Of a stretch of 21,832 nucleotides of DNA, positions 14,224-21,757 are shown one piece after another (within the stretch, counting starts at the first letter, position 1; every line of letters begins with the position of its first letter). A program made the position numbers and the translations under genes. Origin of the DNA: Candidatus Omnitrophota bacterium (GTDB lineage: Bacteria > Omnitrophota > Gorgyraeia > Gygaellales > Profunditerraquicolaceae); NCBI GenBank assembly GCA_023228185.1, contig JALOBQ010000007.1, positions 1 to 21,832 of the forward strand, given 5' to 3'. The notes under the pieces are model-generated. The model was not told where the DNA came from and made no database searches. It saw only the letters and a program-made list of their open reading frames with translations.

Positions 14224-16297
14224 TAAGCATCAATTGCTCATACTCCGGAAACCTGGTTTTAAGTTTCATTTTTAATAGAGTAAACTGGCTGTTTTTTAAG
14301 CCCGGATCAAACCGCAACAAACTGATTGCTTCATCCCTGGCAGACTTTAAAAGCTGCATTTGCGCAAGAGGATTGCCGATTTTCAATTCAGTTAATCCAT
14401 GCTGACGGCTGCCGAAAAATTCTCCCGGGCCGCGAATCTTTAAATCCTCCTCTGAAATACGGAAACCGTCCTGAAATTGCGCCATTGCGCTTAAGCGCAT
14501 TTTAGATTCTTCAGTTTTAGCGTCTGAGATCAACAGGCAAATTGATTCGCTTTCTCCCCGGCCGATCCTGCCGCGCAGCTGATGCAGCTGGCTGAGCCCA
14601 AACCGCTCGGCTGACTCGATAATCATGCATGTGGCATTGGGAATATCAATACCAACTTCAAGGATCGTAGTAGAGATAAGCATATCCAACTCCTTGCGCT
14701 CAAACTTCTGCATCACTTCTTTTTGCTCAAGCGAATTCAGTTTACCATGAATTAAACCTAAACGAAACCCCCTGAACTGTTCATCTCTCAACTGGCTGAA
14801 CATTTTTTTGGCCCCGGCAATATCCAAAGCATACGATTCCTCAATCACCGGATAGATCACAAAAGCCTGGCGGCCTTTTAACAACTGCTCTTTTGCCAAC
14901 TTGTAAGCCTGATCTTTTTGGTTATGCGTAAAACAAATCGTCTTCACCGGCTTCCTGCCTGCGGGGAGCTGATTAATTACCGAAATATCCAAATCACCGT
15001 ATAAAGTAATCGCTAATGTGCGCGGAATAGGCGTTGCCGTCATGATCAGGACATCAGGATTCGCGCCTTTGCGCGGCAGAACCGCCCTTTGGCTAACGCC
15101 AAATTTATGCTGTTCATCAATAATCACTAAACCAAGACAAGCAAACTTCACGCTTTCCGATAATAAAGCATGCGTTCCTACAACCAAAGAAATACTGGCG
15201 TCATTTATTCCCTTGATAAGTTTTTCTTTTTCTTTCACTCCGCCGATCAATAAAGCGGCATTAATCGGCTTACCTTTATATTTTAATCCGGCAAATTGGG
15301 ATAAAATTTTATTATAGTGCTGCCTGGCGAGTATTTCCGTAGGCGCCATAAAAACAACCTGGGTTCCTCCCTGAATAGCCATCAAGCTGGCAATTAAAGC
15401 GACTACGGTTTTGCCTGAACCCACATCTCCTTGCAGCAGCCGATGCATTGGTTGAGGGATCTGCATATCCGCCTTAATCTCGGCAATGACTTTTAACTGC
15501 GCCGGCGTAAGCTGAAAAGGCAGGCTAATGATAAAATCCTGCGCGATTTTCCCTTCGGTATTATGCGAGAGGCCCTGTAAATTGTTCTTTTTGAGTTTAC
15601 GCAACACTAAGGGTAATTGAAATATAAAAAACTCTTCAAAGCTTAAACGCTGATAAGCCTGTTTTTGTAAGGCCAGGCTCTCCGGAAAATGAATATTCAA
15701 CAGGCTTTGCGCAAGGCTCAACAAATTATGACGCTTAAGCAGATCAACCGGTAGGCAATCATTAACTTTAGGTAGGAATTCATCAAGCAGATTTCTAACA
15801 AGTTGGCGCATACTTCGCTGAGAAAATCCTTGCACTAAACTGTAAATAGGCACGATCCTGCCCATATTCAGCAACTCTTCTGTTTCCTCACTATCCACCT
15901 CGAACTCCGGGTTGCTAAATTGCATACGCCCGCCGTATTTTTCAGCTTTACCATAAAGGATCAACGAAGAACCCGGCTTCAATGAATCAACTATATAAGG
16001 CTGATTAAACCAAACGCAGGTCAATTTAGCCATTTCGTCAAAAACAATTGCCTCAGTAATGCTGAAACCGCGCCTGCGCCATGACCTGTGCTGGCGGCTG
16101 GTAAGAATTTTGGCTTTTACAGTATAACTCTGGCCTTCTTTTAAATCGGATAAACGGCAAAAATTCGTGCGGTCAACATAACGCCGGGGAAAATAATACA
16201 AGAGGTCTTCAAGCGTATGAATGCCGAGTTCGGCAAAAGCTTCGCTTCTTTTCGGGCCCACACCTTTTAGATATCGAACACTTGTATTTTCCGGCAT
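14216..16297 (-). CDS. recG: ATP-dependent DNA helicase RecG
   Basis: RecG remodels stalled replication forks, R-loops and Holliday junctions. The 693-residue length is normal. The protein opens with the helix-hairpin-helix-like VRYLKGVGPKRSEAFAELGI and FPRRYVDRT, then the OB-fold wedge domain (about 50-150), then the helicase core with LLQGDVGSGKT (Walker A, near 291-298), DEQHKFG (Walker B, near 399; Lys where Arg is more usual), MTATPIPRT, and QLRGRIGRG with the arginine finger. The C-terminal ISEEDLKIRGPGEFFGSRQHG is the RecG-specific hook region. A TATAAT box on the minus strand at 16348-16343 is a possible promoter, with only a weak -35. A weak AGGA site precedes the ATG. Confidence 0.96.
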   Translation of the reverse strand: MPENTSVRYLKGVGPKRSEAFAELGIHTLEDLLYYFPRRYVDRTNFCRLSDLKEGQSYTVKAKILTSRQHRSWRRRGFSITEAIVFDEMAKLTCVWFNQPYIVDSLKPGSSLILYGKAEKYGGRMQFSNPEFEVDSEETEELLNMGRIVPIYSLVQGFSQRSMRQLVRNLLDEFLPKVNDCLPVDLLKRHNLLSLAQSLLNIHFPESLALQKQAYQRLSFEEFFIFQLPLVLRKLKKNNLQGLSHNTEGKIAQDFIISLPFQLTPAQLKVIAEIKADMQIPQPMHRLLQGDVGSGKTVVALIASLMAIQGGTQVVFMAPTEILARQHYNKILSQFAGLKYKGKPINAALLIGGVKEKEKLIKGINDASISLVVGTHALLSESVKFACLGLVIIDEQHKFGVSQRAVLPRKGANPDVLIMTATPIPRTLAITLYGDLDISVINQLPAGRKPVKTICFTHNQKDQAYKLAKEQLLKGRQAFVIYPVIEESYALDIAGAKKMFSQLRDEQFRGFRLGLIHGKLNSLEQKEVMQKFERKELDMLISTTILEVGIDIPNATCMIIESAERFGLSQLHQLRGRIGRGESESICLLISDAKTEESKMRLSAMAQFQDGFRISEEDLKIRGPGEFFGSRQHGLTELKIGNPLAQMQLLKSARDEAISLLRFDPGLKNSQFTLLKMKLKTRFPEYEQLMLIG

Positions 16298-16408
16298 CTA
16301 TGCTTATCCTGAATATTTTTTAAACGGCCTTAATTTGCAAATATTATACTATCAGCTTATTTAAGATTAAAGGGATATCTCATATGAAAAAATATATTTT
16401 CCCTCCCC

Positions 16409-16437
16409 TTGTAAACAGCCAAATTATATGGCATACT
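16409..16437 (+). promoter_or_regulatory. Possible promoter of the candidate small RNA
   Basis: TTGTAA (16409-16414) and CATACT (16432-16437) each match the consensus at four of six positions, 17 bases apart. The match alone is modest; its weight comes from the intrinsic terminator about 80 bases downstream on the same strand. Confidence 0.42.
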
Positions 16438-16443
16438 TAATTT

Positions 16444-16546
16444 GTCAGAAGAAGTGGTGTAACAGAAGATGGAGGACGGGCGCGATAGCGAAAGCTAACA
16501 AGGCCTATCACCTACAAGAAACCCCGGGAAGTTGCGGGGGTTTTTT
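16444..16546 (+). ncRNA. Candidate small RNA of about 100 nt with intrinsic terminator
   Basis: No protein gene lies on the plus strand here, yet the strand carries a possible promoter and a terminator that must end some transcript. The predicted RNA contains GGTG (16456-16459) that can pair with CACC (16509-16512), enclosing the hairpin TAGC-GAAA-GCTA (16486-16497), a stable GNRA tetraloop, followed by AACAAGGCC. It does not match SRP RNA, 6S RNA, tmRNA or the riboswitch consensus sequences that I know. It could be an sRNA, or a leader whose partner has been lost. The only reading frames through it lack ribosome sites and family-like sequence. Confidence 0.45.
16519..16546 (+). terminator. 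Intrinsic terminator, possibly bidirectional
   Basis: AAACCCC (16519-16525) pairs with GGGGTTT (16537-16543) around an 11-base loop, and more T residues follow on the plus strand. Read on the minus strand it lies 15 bases after the dus stop codon, with a TTTCTT stretch after the stem, so it may also end the dus transcript. Confidence 0.78.
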
Positions 16547-16560
16547 GTTTATAGGGGGTT

Positions 16561-17517
16561 TTATGAAGCGCCGTTGATTATTCCGGCCATTTCCTGCCGG
16601 GTTTTTGCCCGTGATGACTTTTCGCGTAAATGCCGTACCCTGCGAAAACCTTTGGTATACCAGCTGAAGAACTTCCTAAAGATAACCACTCCATTCCTCT
16701 CTCCGTAAAAAGCGATACTGGCATCTAAATGCTCTAACATCACTTTGATGATCTCTTCTTTTGAAGGGCAAGTTGGCGTTTTACCATTTTTTAAATATTC
16801 TTTAATTTGAGCGAATATCCATGGATTACCCAGTGAGCCGCGGGCAATAGCTAAACCGGCGCAACCGGTTACCTTGATCATTTTAGCGGCAAGCTCACCG
16901 GAAAAAATATCTCCGCTGGCAATTAATGGCAGATGCAAAACTTTTCTCACTTTAGCAAGCACATCATAATTTACCAGGCCGCTGTAACCCTGTTCCTTAG
17001 TCCGGCCATGCACGAATACCGCGCTTACTCCGCAATCCTGGGCAATAGCGGCGATCTTGGGAGCGTTTACCGAATCTTTATCCCAGCCAATACGAATCTT
17101 AACTGTAACCGGAAGATGAGCATTCTTGATTACTAATTTAATGATCTTTTCAAATTTTTTGGAGTCTCTTAAAAGCCCTGCTCCCTCTCCCCTGCGCACA
17201 ACTTTTTTTGCCGGGCACGCCGCGTTAAAATCCAGAATATCGAAGTCGTAACTATTCAAAACTTCCAAAGACTTTAAGATATATTGTTCTTCGCATCCTA
17301 AAATTTGCACGCCTAAAGGACGATCACCTTTGACTGTGGAAAGCATTGACTTTGTTTTCCTGCTTTTATAGGAAACAGAGCGGCAATTGATCATCTCCAC
17401 AAAAGCTAATTCGCAACCAAACCTGCGGCAAAGCAAGCGATATGGCAGATCAGTAATTCCTGCCATCGGCGCAAGGATCAAATTAGATTTCAGTTTTAGC
17501 GAACCAATTTTTAACAT
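16561..17517 (-). CDS. dus: tRNA-dihydrouridine synthase, DusB-like
   Basis: Dus enzymes use FMN and NADPH to reduce uridine to dihydrouridine in the D-loop of tRNA. The 318-residue protein has the expected length. The N-terminal TIM-barrel signature is LILAPMAGITDLPYRLLCRR (residues 13-32). The catalytic cysteine is C101 in DFNAACPAKKVV, and KIRIGWD, HGRTKEQGYSG, IASGDIF and CAGLAIARGSLGNPWIF mark the FMN-binding barrel. I assign the DusB subgroup from the N-terminal sequence only. No ribosome site is visible before the ATG, and the U-tract of a strong terminator hairpin ends six bases upstream of it, so expression would require readthrough or a start inside the hairpin. Confidence 0.93.
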   Translation of the reverse strand: MLKIGSLKLKSNLILAPMAGITDLPYRLLCRRFGCELAFVEMINCRSVSYKSRKTKSMLSTVKGDRPLGVQILGCEEQYILKSLEVLNSYDFDILDFNAACPAKKVVRRGEGAGLLRDSKKFEKIIKLVIKNAHLPVTVKIRIGWDKDSVNAPKIAAIAQDCGVSAVFVHGRTKEQGYSGLVNYDVLAKVRKVLHLPLIASGDIFSGELAAKMIKVTGCAGLAIARGSLGNPWIFAQIKEYLKNGKTPTCPSKEEIIKVMLEHLDASIAFYGERNGVVIFRKFFSWYTKGFRRVRHLREKSSRAKTRQEMAGIINGAS

Positions 17518-17523
17518 GGACTT

Positions 17524-17598
17524 AAAAAACAGTTAGCGGGTCCTGTCTTGGGTATTTTCTTGTGCTGACGCACTGCGAAAACACCCAAGCCACCCGCT
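17524..17598 (-). terminator. Long intrinsic terminator after pgi, directly before dus
   Basis: On the minus strand, AGCGGGT (17598-17592) pairs with ACCCGCT (17541-17535); inside it TTGGGT/ACCCAA, TTTTC/GAAAA and GTGC-GTCA-GCAC extend the stem. Six T residues (17529-17524) follow after four bases. The hairpin begins ten bases after the pgi stop. Because the dus ATG follows six bases after the T-run, this may be an attenuator. Confidence 0.85.
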
Positions 17599-17607
17599 AT
17601 TAATATA

Positions 17608-19074
17608 TTAAAGTATAAATTTTGGATTTTTGACCAGTGGTTTGTTTTTGATTGCTTCTGCGACGCTTGCGGCAACACCAGGTTTGCCTAACCTATAATA
17701 CATATAGTTTTTGTAGCCTTCTACACCCGGCTGATTATAAGCATTCACATTCAATAATTCACCTTCAAAGGCAGTGGCCATCTCAAAGAAAAATAGCAAC
17801 GCTCCCCAAGAATAAGCGTTTACCTCCGGCATAATAATTGAACAGCTTGGCCGATTGACATTTGCTAAAGCCCATTCCGTAGCCTCTTGAGCCAACATAA
17901 TCAAATCAGAATATTTTCTGCCTGCCAGAAGGTCGTTTTCACCAGGCACCTTGATCTCATTATTGAATTTCTCGACGCGGATAAAAGTAATCACCTTATT
18001 ATCCTCGCCTTCCACATTATTCTGCTGGATAGAATGCAGATCATTAGTGCCTCTGGCTGATATTGGCGTGCGTCCCATGACAAAAATATTATCTTTGTCA
18101 TTTAGCCAACTCTCCAGCCCCTGGGCATCCACGGTAATTTTACGATGGTATTTCTTACCTAAACTCTCCGCCAGCAACTGGATATACCAATCAGCCGTGG
18201 ATTTAAGTGTTTCCGAAAAAGGCATCAATAAAGCTAAGGATTTAGCTTTTTTGCGATAAAGTATCGTGTGTAAAACCGCATACAGATACGCCGGATTATT
18301 AAATAGCTCCGCCTGGCTGCAACGGCTAAACATATCTTTGGCGCCGGCAAAAACTTTCTCGATATCCACGCCGATGATCGCTAAATGCAACAAGCCCATG
18401 TTAAGTTCCGAGAACCTCCCACCCACGCCTTTTAAAAGCGGCAGGCTGCGAAAACTTAAAGGGTCTTTTTTATGCTCAAATTCAACGCGTTTACGCAACG
18501 AACCGGATTCAGGGTCAGTAATTGCTAATATCTGCCTGCCATATTTTTGCCCTACCGCTTGCTTAAGCCATTGCTCTGTAACCATTAACGCAGCTTTAGT
18601 TTCCGTGGTTTCGCCGGATTTAGAAATTACCACAATAAAAGTTCTTTTGGGGTTTAAATTTTTTAATAATACGCTTAACGTATCCGGGTCAAGATTATTG
18701 CCCTCAAAATATACGCTGGCAAAGCCTTTTCTTAAAGGTTTAAATTCATTATAATATGGCGCGGCTAACGCGTCTTGAGCGGCTTTTAATCCCAGGTAAG
18801 AGCCGCCAATACCTAAAAACAAAACATTCTCGAACTTTTCGGAGATCTGCTTGCCTAATTTCTGAATTATTGAGAGTATCTGTTTATCCTGAAACGGTAA
18901 CTGTGTCCACTCAAGGCCTAGATTAACACGGTTCTCCTCTTTGGCTAAAACCGCTTTAAAATGTTGATCCGCTTTTTTTACGTCCTGGGTAATTTCGGCA
19001 ATATCAGTATCACTTACACCTGCCGGGCCGATATTAGCAGAAAACATATTGTTGAAATCAAACTTTAAACCCAT
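17608..19074 (-). CDS. pgi: Glucose-6-phosphate isomerase
   Basis: Pgi interconverts glucose 6-phosphate and fructose 6-phosphate. The 488-residue protein carries the SIS-domain signatures FLGIGGSYLGLKAAQDAL, VISKSGETTETKAA (near 148-158), GGRFSELNMGLLHLA, HSIQQNNVEGEDN (near 350) and AFEGELLNVNAYNQPGVEGYK (near 434-454). ATG 19074 is preferred: GAGGAGA lies at good distance before it, and a longer frame reaching 19143 would overlap the DAHP synthase gene by 58 bases and add only non-family sequence. The gap to the DAHP synthase stop is 11 bases, so the two are co-transcribed. A strong terminator follows. Confidence 0.94.
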   Translation of the reverse strand: MGLKFDFNNMFSANIGPAGVSDTDIAEITQDVKKADQHFKAVLAKEENRVNLGLEWTQLPFQDKQILSIIQKLGKQISEKFENVLFLGIGGSYLGLKAAQDALAAPYYNEFKPLRKGFASVYFEGNNLDPDTLSVLLKNLNPKRTFIVVISKSGETTETKAALMVTEQWLKQAVGQKYGRQILAITDPESGSLRKRVEFEHKKDPLSFRSLPLLKGVGGRFSELNMGLLHLAIIGVDIEKVFAGAKDMFSRCSQAELFNNPAYLYAVLHTILYRKKAKSLALLMPFSETLKSTADWYIQLLAESLGKKYHRKITVDAQGLESWLNDKDNIFVMGRTPISARGTNDLHSIQQNNVEGEDNKVITFIRVEKFNNEIKVPGENDLLAGRKYSDLIMLAQEATEWALANVNRPSCSIIMPEVNAYSWGALLFFFEMATAFEGELLNVNAYNQPGVEGYKNYMYYRLGKPGVAASVAEAIKNKPLVKNPKFIL

Positions 19075-19085
19075 TGCTTCTCCTC

Positions 19086-20114
19086 TTATAAACTCTGCGC
19101 TAGGCGCAAAACCATTTTTTTTGTATCTGTCCAGCCCAAGCATGAATCCGTAATTGACTGGCCAAAAACATTTCCCGTAATATCTTGCGCGCCTTCTTCG
19201 AGATAGCTTTCAACCATTAACCCTTTAATTATCGTCTTTAAAGGCTTGGAAATATTGATACTGTTGATTAATTCTTCGGCGATGCGCGGCTGTTGGCGGA
19301 AATTCTTGTTAGAGTTAGCGTGATTGGTATCCACGATTACCGCGGGATTGGAAAAATTACGTTTCAGGTATAATTCCACAAAACGCATTAAGTCTTCATA
19401 ATGATAATTCGGGATACATTGGCCGTGCTGGTTAACCGCTCCGCGCAAAATACAATGCACCAGAGGATTGCCTTTAGTTTTTACTTCCCAGCCGTTATAA
19501 ACAAAAGTATGCGACATTTGCGCGGCTTGGACAGAATTTAATAAGACATTGAAATCCCCGCTGGTGGGATTCTTCATACCCACGGGAATATCCAGGCCGC
19601 TGACAGTCAGACGGTGCTCCTGGTTTTCTACTGAACGGGCTCCGATAGTTACGTAGCTTAAAATATCGTCCAGATAAGGATAATTTCCCGGATAAAGCAT
19701 TTCATCAGCTGCAGACAAACCTGATTCTTCAAGCGAGCGGATATGCATACGCCTGATTGCCTTAATGCCTTTGGAAATATTCGGCTCTTCCAAACGTTTT
19801 GGCTGATGCATCATCCCCTTATAACCGGCGCCGGTTGTGCGCGGTTTATTAGTATAGATGCGCGGTATCAGGATAAGCTTATCCTTTACTTCTGCCTGAA
19901 GCTTAGACAGCCGGCTAACGTATTCAAGTAAAGCCGCCTGATTATCGGCTGAACACGGACCAATAATCAATAAAAATTTATCCAGCCTGCCGCATAAAAC
20001 ATCAATAATATCCTTATCGCGGATAGCTTTAATCTTCTTTAAAGCCGCTGATAAAGGTATCTCTTGCAAGATTTCTTTAGGAGTGGGGATTTTTTGCAGG
20101 TATGTAAAACTCAT
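19086..20114 (-). CDS. 3-deoxy-7-phosphoheptulonate (DAHP) synthase, class I-alpha
   Basis: The enzyme joins phosphoenolpyruvate and erythrose 4-phosphate in the first step of the shikimate pathway. The 342-residue protein has the AroF/AroG/AroH layout: IIGPCSADN (50-58), IYTNKPRTTGAGYKG (86-100), IGARSVENQEHR, MKNPTSGDF, ILRGAVN and DTNHANSNKNF (near 260, a metal and substrate site usually written D-C-S-H), then ITDSCLGW. The N-terminal extension IPTPKEILQEIPLS is the segment that forms the feedback site in E. coli homologues; which aromatic amino acid inhibits this enzyme cannot be told. It starts nine bases after the 107-residue gene and lacks a clear ribosome site. Confidence 0.94.
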   Translation of the reverse strand: MSFTYLQKIPTPKEILQEIPLSAALKKIKAIRDKDIIDVLCGRLDKFLLIIGPCSADNQAALLEYVSRLSKLQAEVKDKLILIPRIYTNKPRTTGAGYKGMMHQPKRLEEPNISKGIKAIRRMHIRSLEESGLSAADEMLYPGNYPYLDDILSYVTIGARSVENQEHRLTVSGLDIPVGMKNPTSGDFNVLLNSVQAAQMSHTFVYNGWEVKTKGNPLVHCILRGAVNQHGQCIPNYHYEDLMRFVELYLKRNFSNPAVIVDTNHANSNKNFRQQPRIAEELINSINISKPLKTIIKGLMVESYLEEGAQDITGNVFGQSITDSCLGWTDTKKMVLRLAQSL

Positions 20115-20123
20115 TTTCTATTA

Positions 20124-20447
20124 TTACTGCTGAATGATCTTTAAAGTTGTATGCTTGCCGTCTTTCCATGGCCAGAGCATCGCGGCGACTCCGATTGAGC
20201 CGTCATGTTTATAATAAAGTGTCTGCCCGGACATAATCCCTCCGAAACCGTTCGCCGCCTCCAAAGCTTTTAAGGGCGGCCTTATTTTGGAAGGATACAC
20301 CGGTAAACCTAAAAATCCCTGCAGCTGATCGTTTAATTTTTCGAGTTCCTCGGAAAAAATTACCCCTTCGAAAAAATTATCGCAATCAGTGCGTAATTCG
20401 TTAAATGAAAGTTTCTTTATCCCATTTCTAATTAAGTTAAAATCCAT
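20124..20447 (-). CDS. Uncharacterised 107-residue protein
   Basis: I do not recognise a family. The product is soluble, without signal peptide or membrane helix. It has a helical first part (IRNGIKKLSFNELRTDCDNF, ELEKLNDQLQGFLGLPVYP) and a second part rich in glycine and aromatic residues (ANGFGGIMSGQTLYYKHDG, AAMLWPWKDGKHTTLKI) that could form beta strands. It is very likely a real gene: a strong AAGGAGAG ribosome site precedes the ATG, an extended -10 promoter lies upstream, and the DAHP synthase gene follows after nine bases. The position suggests a link to the aromatic or sugar-phosphate genes, but no function can be given. Confidence 0.75.
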   Translation of the reverse strand: MDFNLIRNGIKKLSFNELRTDCDNFFEGVIFSEELEKLNDQLQGFLGLPVYPSKIRPPLKALEAANGFGGIMSGQTLYYKHDGSIGVAAMLWPWKDGKHTTLKIIQQ

Positions 20448-20467
20448 TGTCTCTCCTTATTTTGTGT

Positions 20468-20476
20468 ATTATAGCA
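20468..20476 (-). promoter_or_regulatory. Extended -10 promoter of the 107-aa gene, DAHP synthase and pgi operon
   Basis: On the minus strand TGC-TATAAT (20476-20468) is a perfect -10 box with the TGn extension, which can replace a good -35 box; the -35 region here (TTTTAA) is weak. Transcription would start about 14 bases before the ribosome site. Confidence 0.65.
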
Positions 20477-20500
20477 CGCTTGGGAAAAATTAAAATAAGT

Positions 20501-20899
20501 TTATTTATACGGCCTGGCCATCGACTGAATGAAGCAATTGAGCTCTTCCTTGATTGATTCATCTACATCTTTAAAGAAAACGCCCAACCTGAATTCATTA
20601 TCATAAGGCGTGCAAGAACGCACTTCGCCGAGGATCTCCACGGGCTTTTTAATATGCACGTTGGCTTCATCAGCGCCAAAAAATATAAATTTAAAGATCA
20701 AACTGGACCAGGGCGGGATCTGTTGTTTGGAAAGAAAAGCTACACCAGCCTGGTTAAGATTTAAAGTCGTGGCTTCGATATCGGCATCGCCAAAACGCGT
20801 GCGCAAGTATTCCGGGCTGCGCACCTTATACCAGATAGTCAGATTTAAGAGAAAACGCTGAAACCTGCGCCGGTCTTTTCCCCAGTGTCGGTTAAACAA
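20501..20899 (-). CDS. PilZ-domain-like protein, probable c-di-GMP receptor
   Basis: The 132-residue protein shows the two PilZ landmarks: an arginine cluster DRRRFQR (R11 and R15 in the RxxxR spacing) and, about 32 residues later, NLNQAG (47-52) at the place of the D/N-x-S-x-x-G motif, here with Asn instead of Ser. The rest (PPWSSLIFKFIFF, KPVEILGEVR, EFRLGVFFKDV) fits the PilZ beta barrel. Binding of cyclic di-GMP is therefore likely but not certain. Start: TTG at 20899 follows a strong GAGGAGG site; a longer frame from TTG 20935 has no ribosome site and would place that GAGGAGG inside the coding region. The diguanylate cyclase at 1671 is a possible source of the ligand. Confidence 0.78.
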   Translation of the reverse strand: MFNRHWGKDRRRFQRFLLNLTIWYKVRSPEYLRTRFGDADIEATTLNLNQAGVAFLSKQQIPPWSSLIFKFIFFGADEANVHIKKPVEILGEVRSCTPYDNEFRLGVFFKDVDESIKEELNCFIQSMARPYK

Positions 20900-20985
20900 T
20901 CGCTCCTCCTCAAAAACAAAAACCACGGTTAACAAAGGCGGATAAATTTTAGCGCCTTGATCACCGTGGCAGGTATTACAAAAGA

Positions 20986-21014
20986 AGTATATACTATATT
21001 TAGCTGATTTTCAA
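20986..21014 (-). promoter_or_regulatory. Promoter of the PilZ-like gene
   Basis: On the minus strand TTGAAA (21014-21009) and TATACT (20991-20986) each match five of six consensus bases and are 17 bases apart. The start of transcription would be near 20979, giving a leader of about 80 bases. Confidence 0.72.
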
Positions 21015-21030
21015 GAGCAGAAGGAACATC

Positions 21031-21474
21031 CTACCTACTGTATATCTTCAATAAATTCAGGCCTGTTTTAGGATCAATCTCTTTGCCGGCTTTTACGCCT
21101 TTTAACTCAAAAACTATTGCTTCGATCACCAAAAAAACCTTGGATTTACCGCGCACGCAACCAGTAAGCACTTTTTGCTTTTTGCCCATACTAGCGTGAA
21201 TGTGGATTTGCGGGCCTTTGGAATTTGTGAAAATCGTGCCGATACCCATCACTTCCCAACCATCCTTGAATTTCACCTGATTGGCTTCCGGTGGGATTAC
21301 CGGTTTCTTCGGGCCGATAACCAAATCACCCTTTTTAAGCGCTCCGATAAAAACCATACAAGCGGATTTAACGCGCTCCTTGCGGACAAAACCGCTTAAA
21401 TTATCAATCAAGATATCATCGTCTGAAAATTTAAGCAAAAACACCCTGCCCAAAGAACCTGTCGTATATTGCAT
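21031..21474 (-). CDS. PPC/DUF296 domain protein
   Basis: The 147-residue protein is a single PPC (plants and prokaryotes conserved, DUF296) domain, a small trimer-forming fold of uncertain role in bacteria. Typical features are GRVFLLKFSDDDIL at the start, the central GAL strand (FIGALKKGDLVIG) and the metal-site motif HIHAS (His91, His93). In most relatives a GGH follows the motif and supplies a third histidine; here the equivalent place reads TGC (Cys106), so metal binding may differ. It lies 16 bases downstream of the TM1266-like gene with an AAGGAAA ribosome site, so it is probably in the same operon. Function remains unknown. Confidence 0.85.
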   Translation of the reverse strand: MQYTTGSLGRVFLLKFSDDDILIDNLSGFVRKERVKSACMVFIGALKKGDLVIGPKKPVIPPEANQVKFKDGWEVMGIGTIFTNSKGPQIHIHASMGKKQKVLTGCVRGKSKVFLVIEAIVFELKGVKAGKEIDPKTGLNLLKIYSR

Positions 21475-21490
21475 TTTAAGCTTTCCTTTT

Positions 21491-21745
21491 TTATAAACTG
21501 ATCGAAACAGACTTTACTTTTACGCCGGAGATCTTGTTTAATCTTGCTGCCAGGCTTGCTTTATCCTTTGGTTTACCGGCTAACTCCAGAATGATCAAAC
21601 CTGTATCGGAACATTTATCGCTAACTCCGTCGTGAATGCCCAGGCGGGTTTTCACTATGCAGCCAAAATCCGTAAGCAGTTTTTGCACCTTTAGCGCCGA
21701 ATCCCTGCGGTTACGCATCAACACCACTAAAACCGTCCTCTGCAT
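21491..21745 (-). CDS. TM1266-like regulator of the [FeFe]-hydrogenase system
   Basis: The 84-residue protein has the ACT-like, NikR-C-terminal-like fold of TM1266 relatives: RTVLVVLMRNRRDSALKVQK, then the DFGCIVKTRLGIH loop, the GLIILELAGKPKDKASL strand-helix and ISGVKVKSVSI at the end. This family is usually encoded next to [FeFe]-hydrogenase maturation genes (hydE, hydF, hydG) and is annotated as an iron-only hydrogenase system regulator; biochemical proof is thin. The start ATG follows AAGGAGG. The gene lies 12 bases after the stop of another minus-strand gene that begins beyond the window, and the PPC/DUF296 gene follows. Confidence 0.8.
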   Translation of the reverse strand: MQRTVLVVLMRNRRDSALKVQKLLTDFGCIVKTRLGIHDGVSDKCSDTGLIILELAGKPKDKASLAARLNKISGVKVKSVSISL

Positions 21746-21757
21746 ACCTGCCTCCTT

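Noticed and set aside
16384..16440. 18-codon leader peptide frame starting MKKYIFPP
   Set aside because: Only a weak AAAGGG precedes it, and it overlaps the predicted small-RNA promoter; chance is likely.
16428..16577. 49-residue plus-strand frame through the terminator into dus
   Set aside because: No ribosome site, odd composition, and it runs through a terminator hairpin.
19075..19143. Longer N-terminus of Pgi
   Set aside because: It overlaps the DAHP synthase gene, has no family similarity, and the ribosome site points to ATG 19074.
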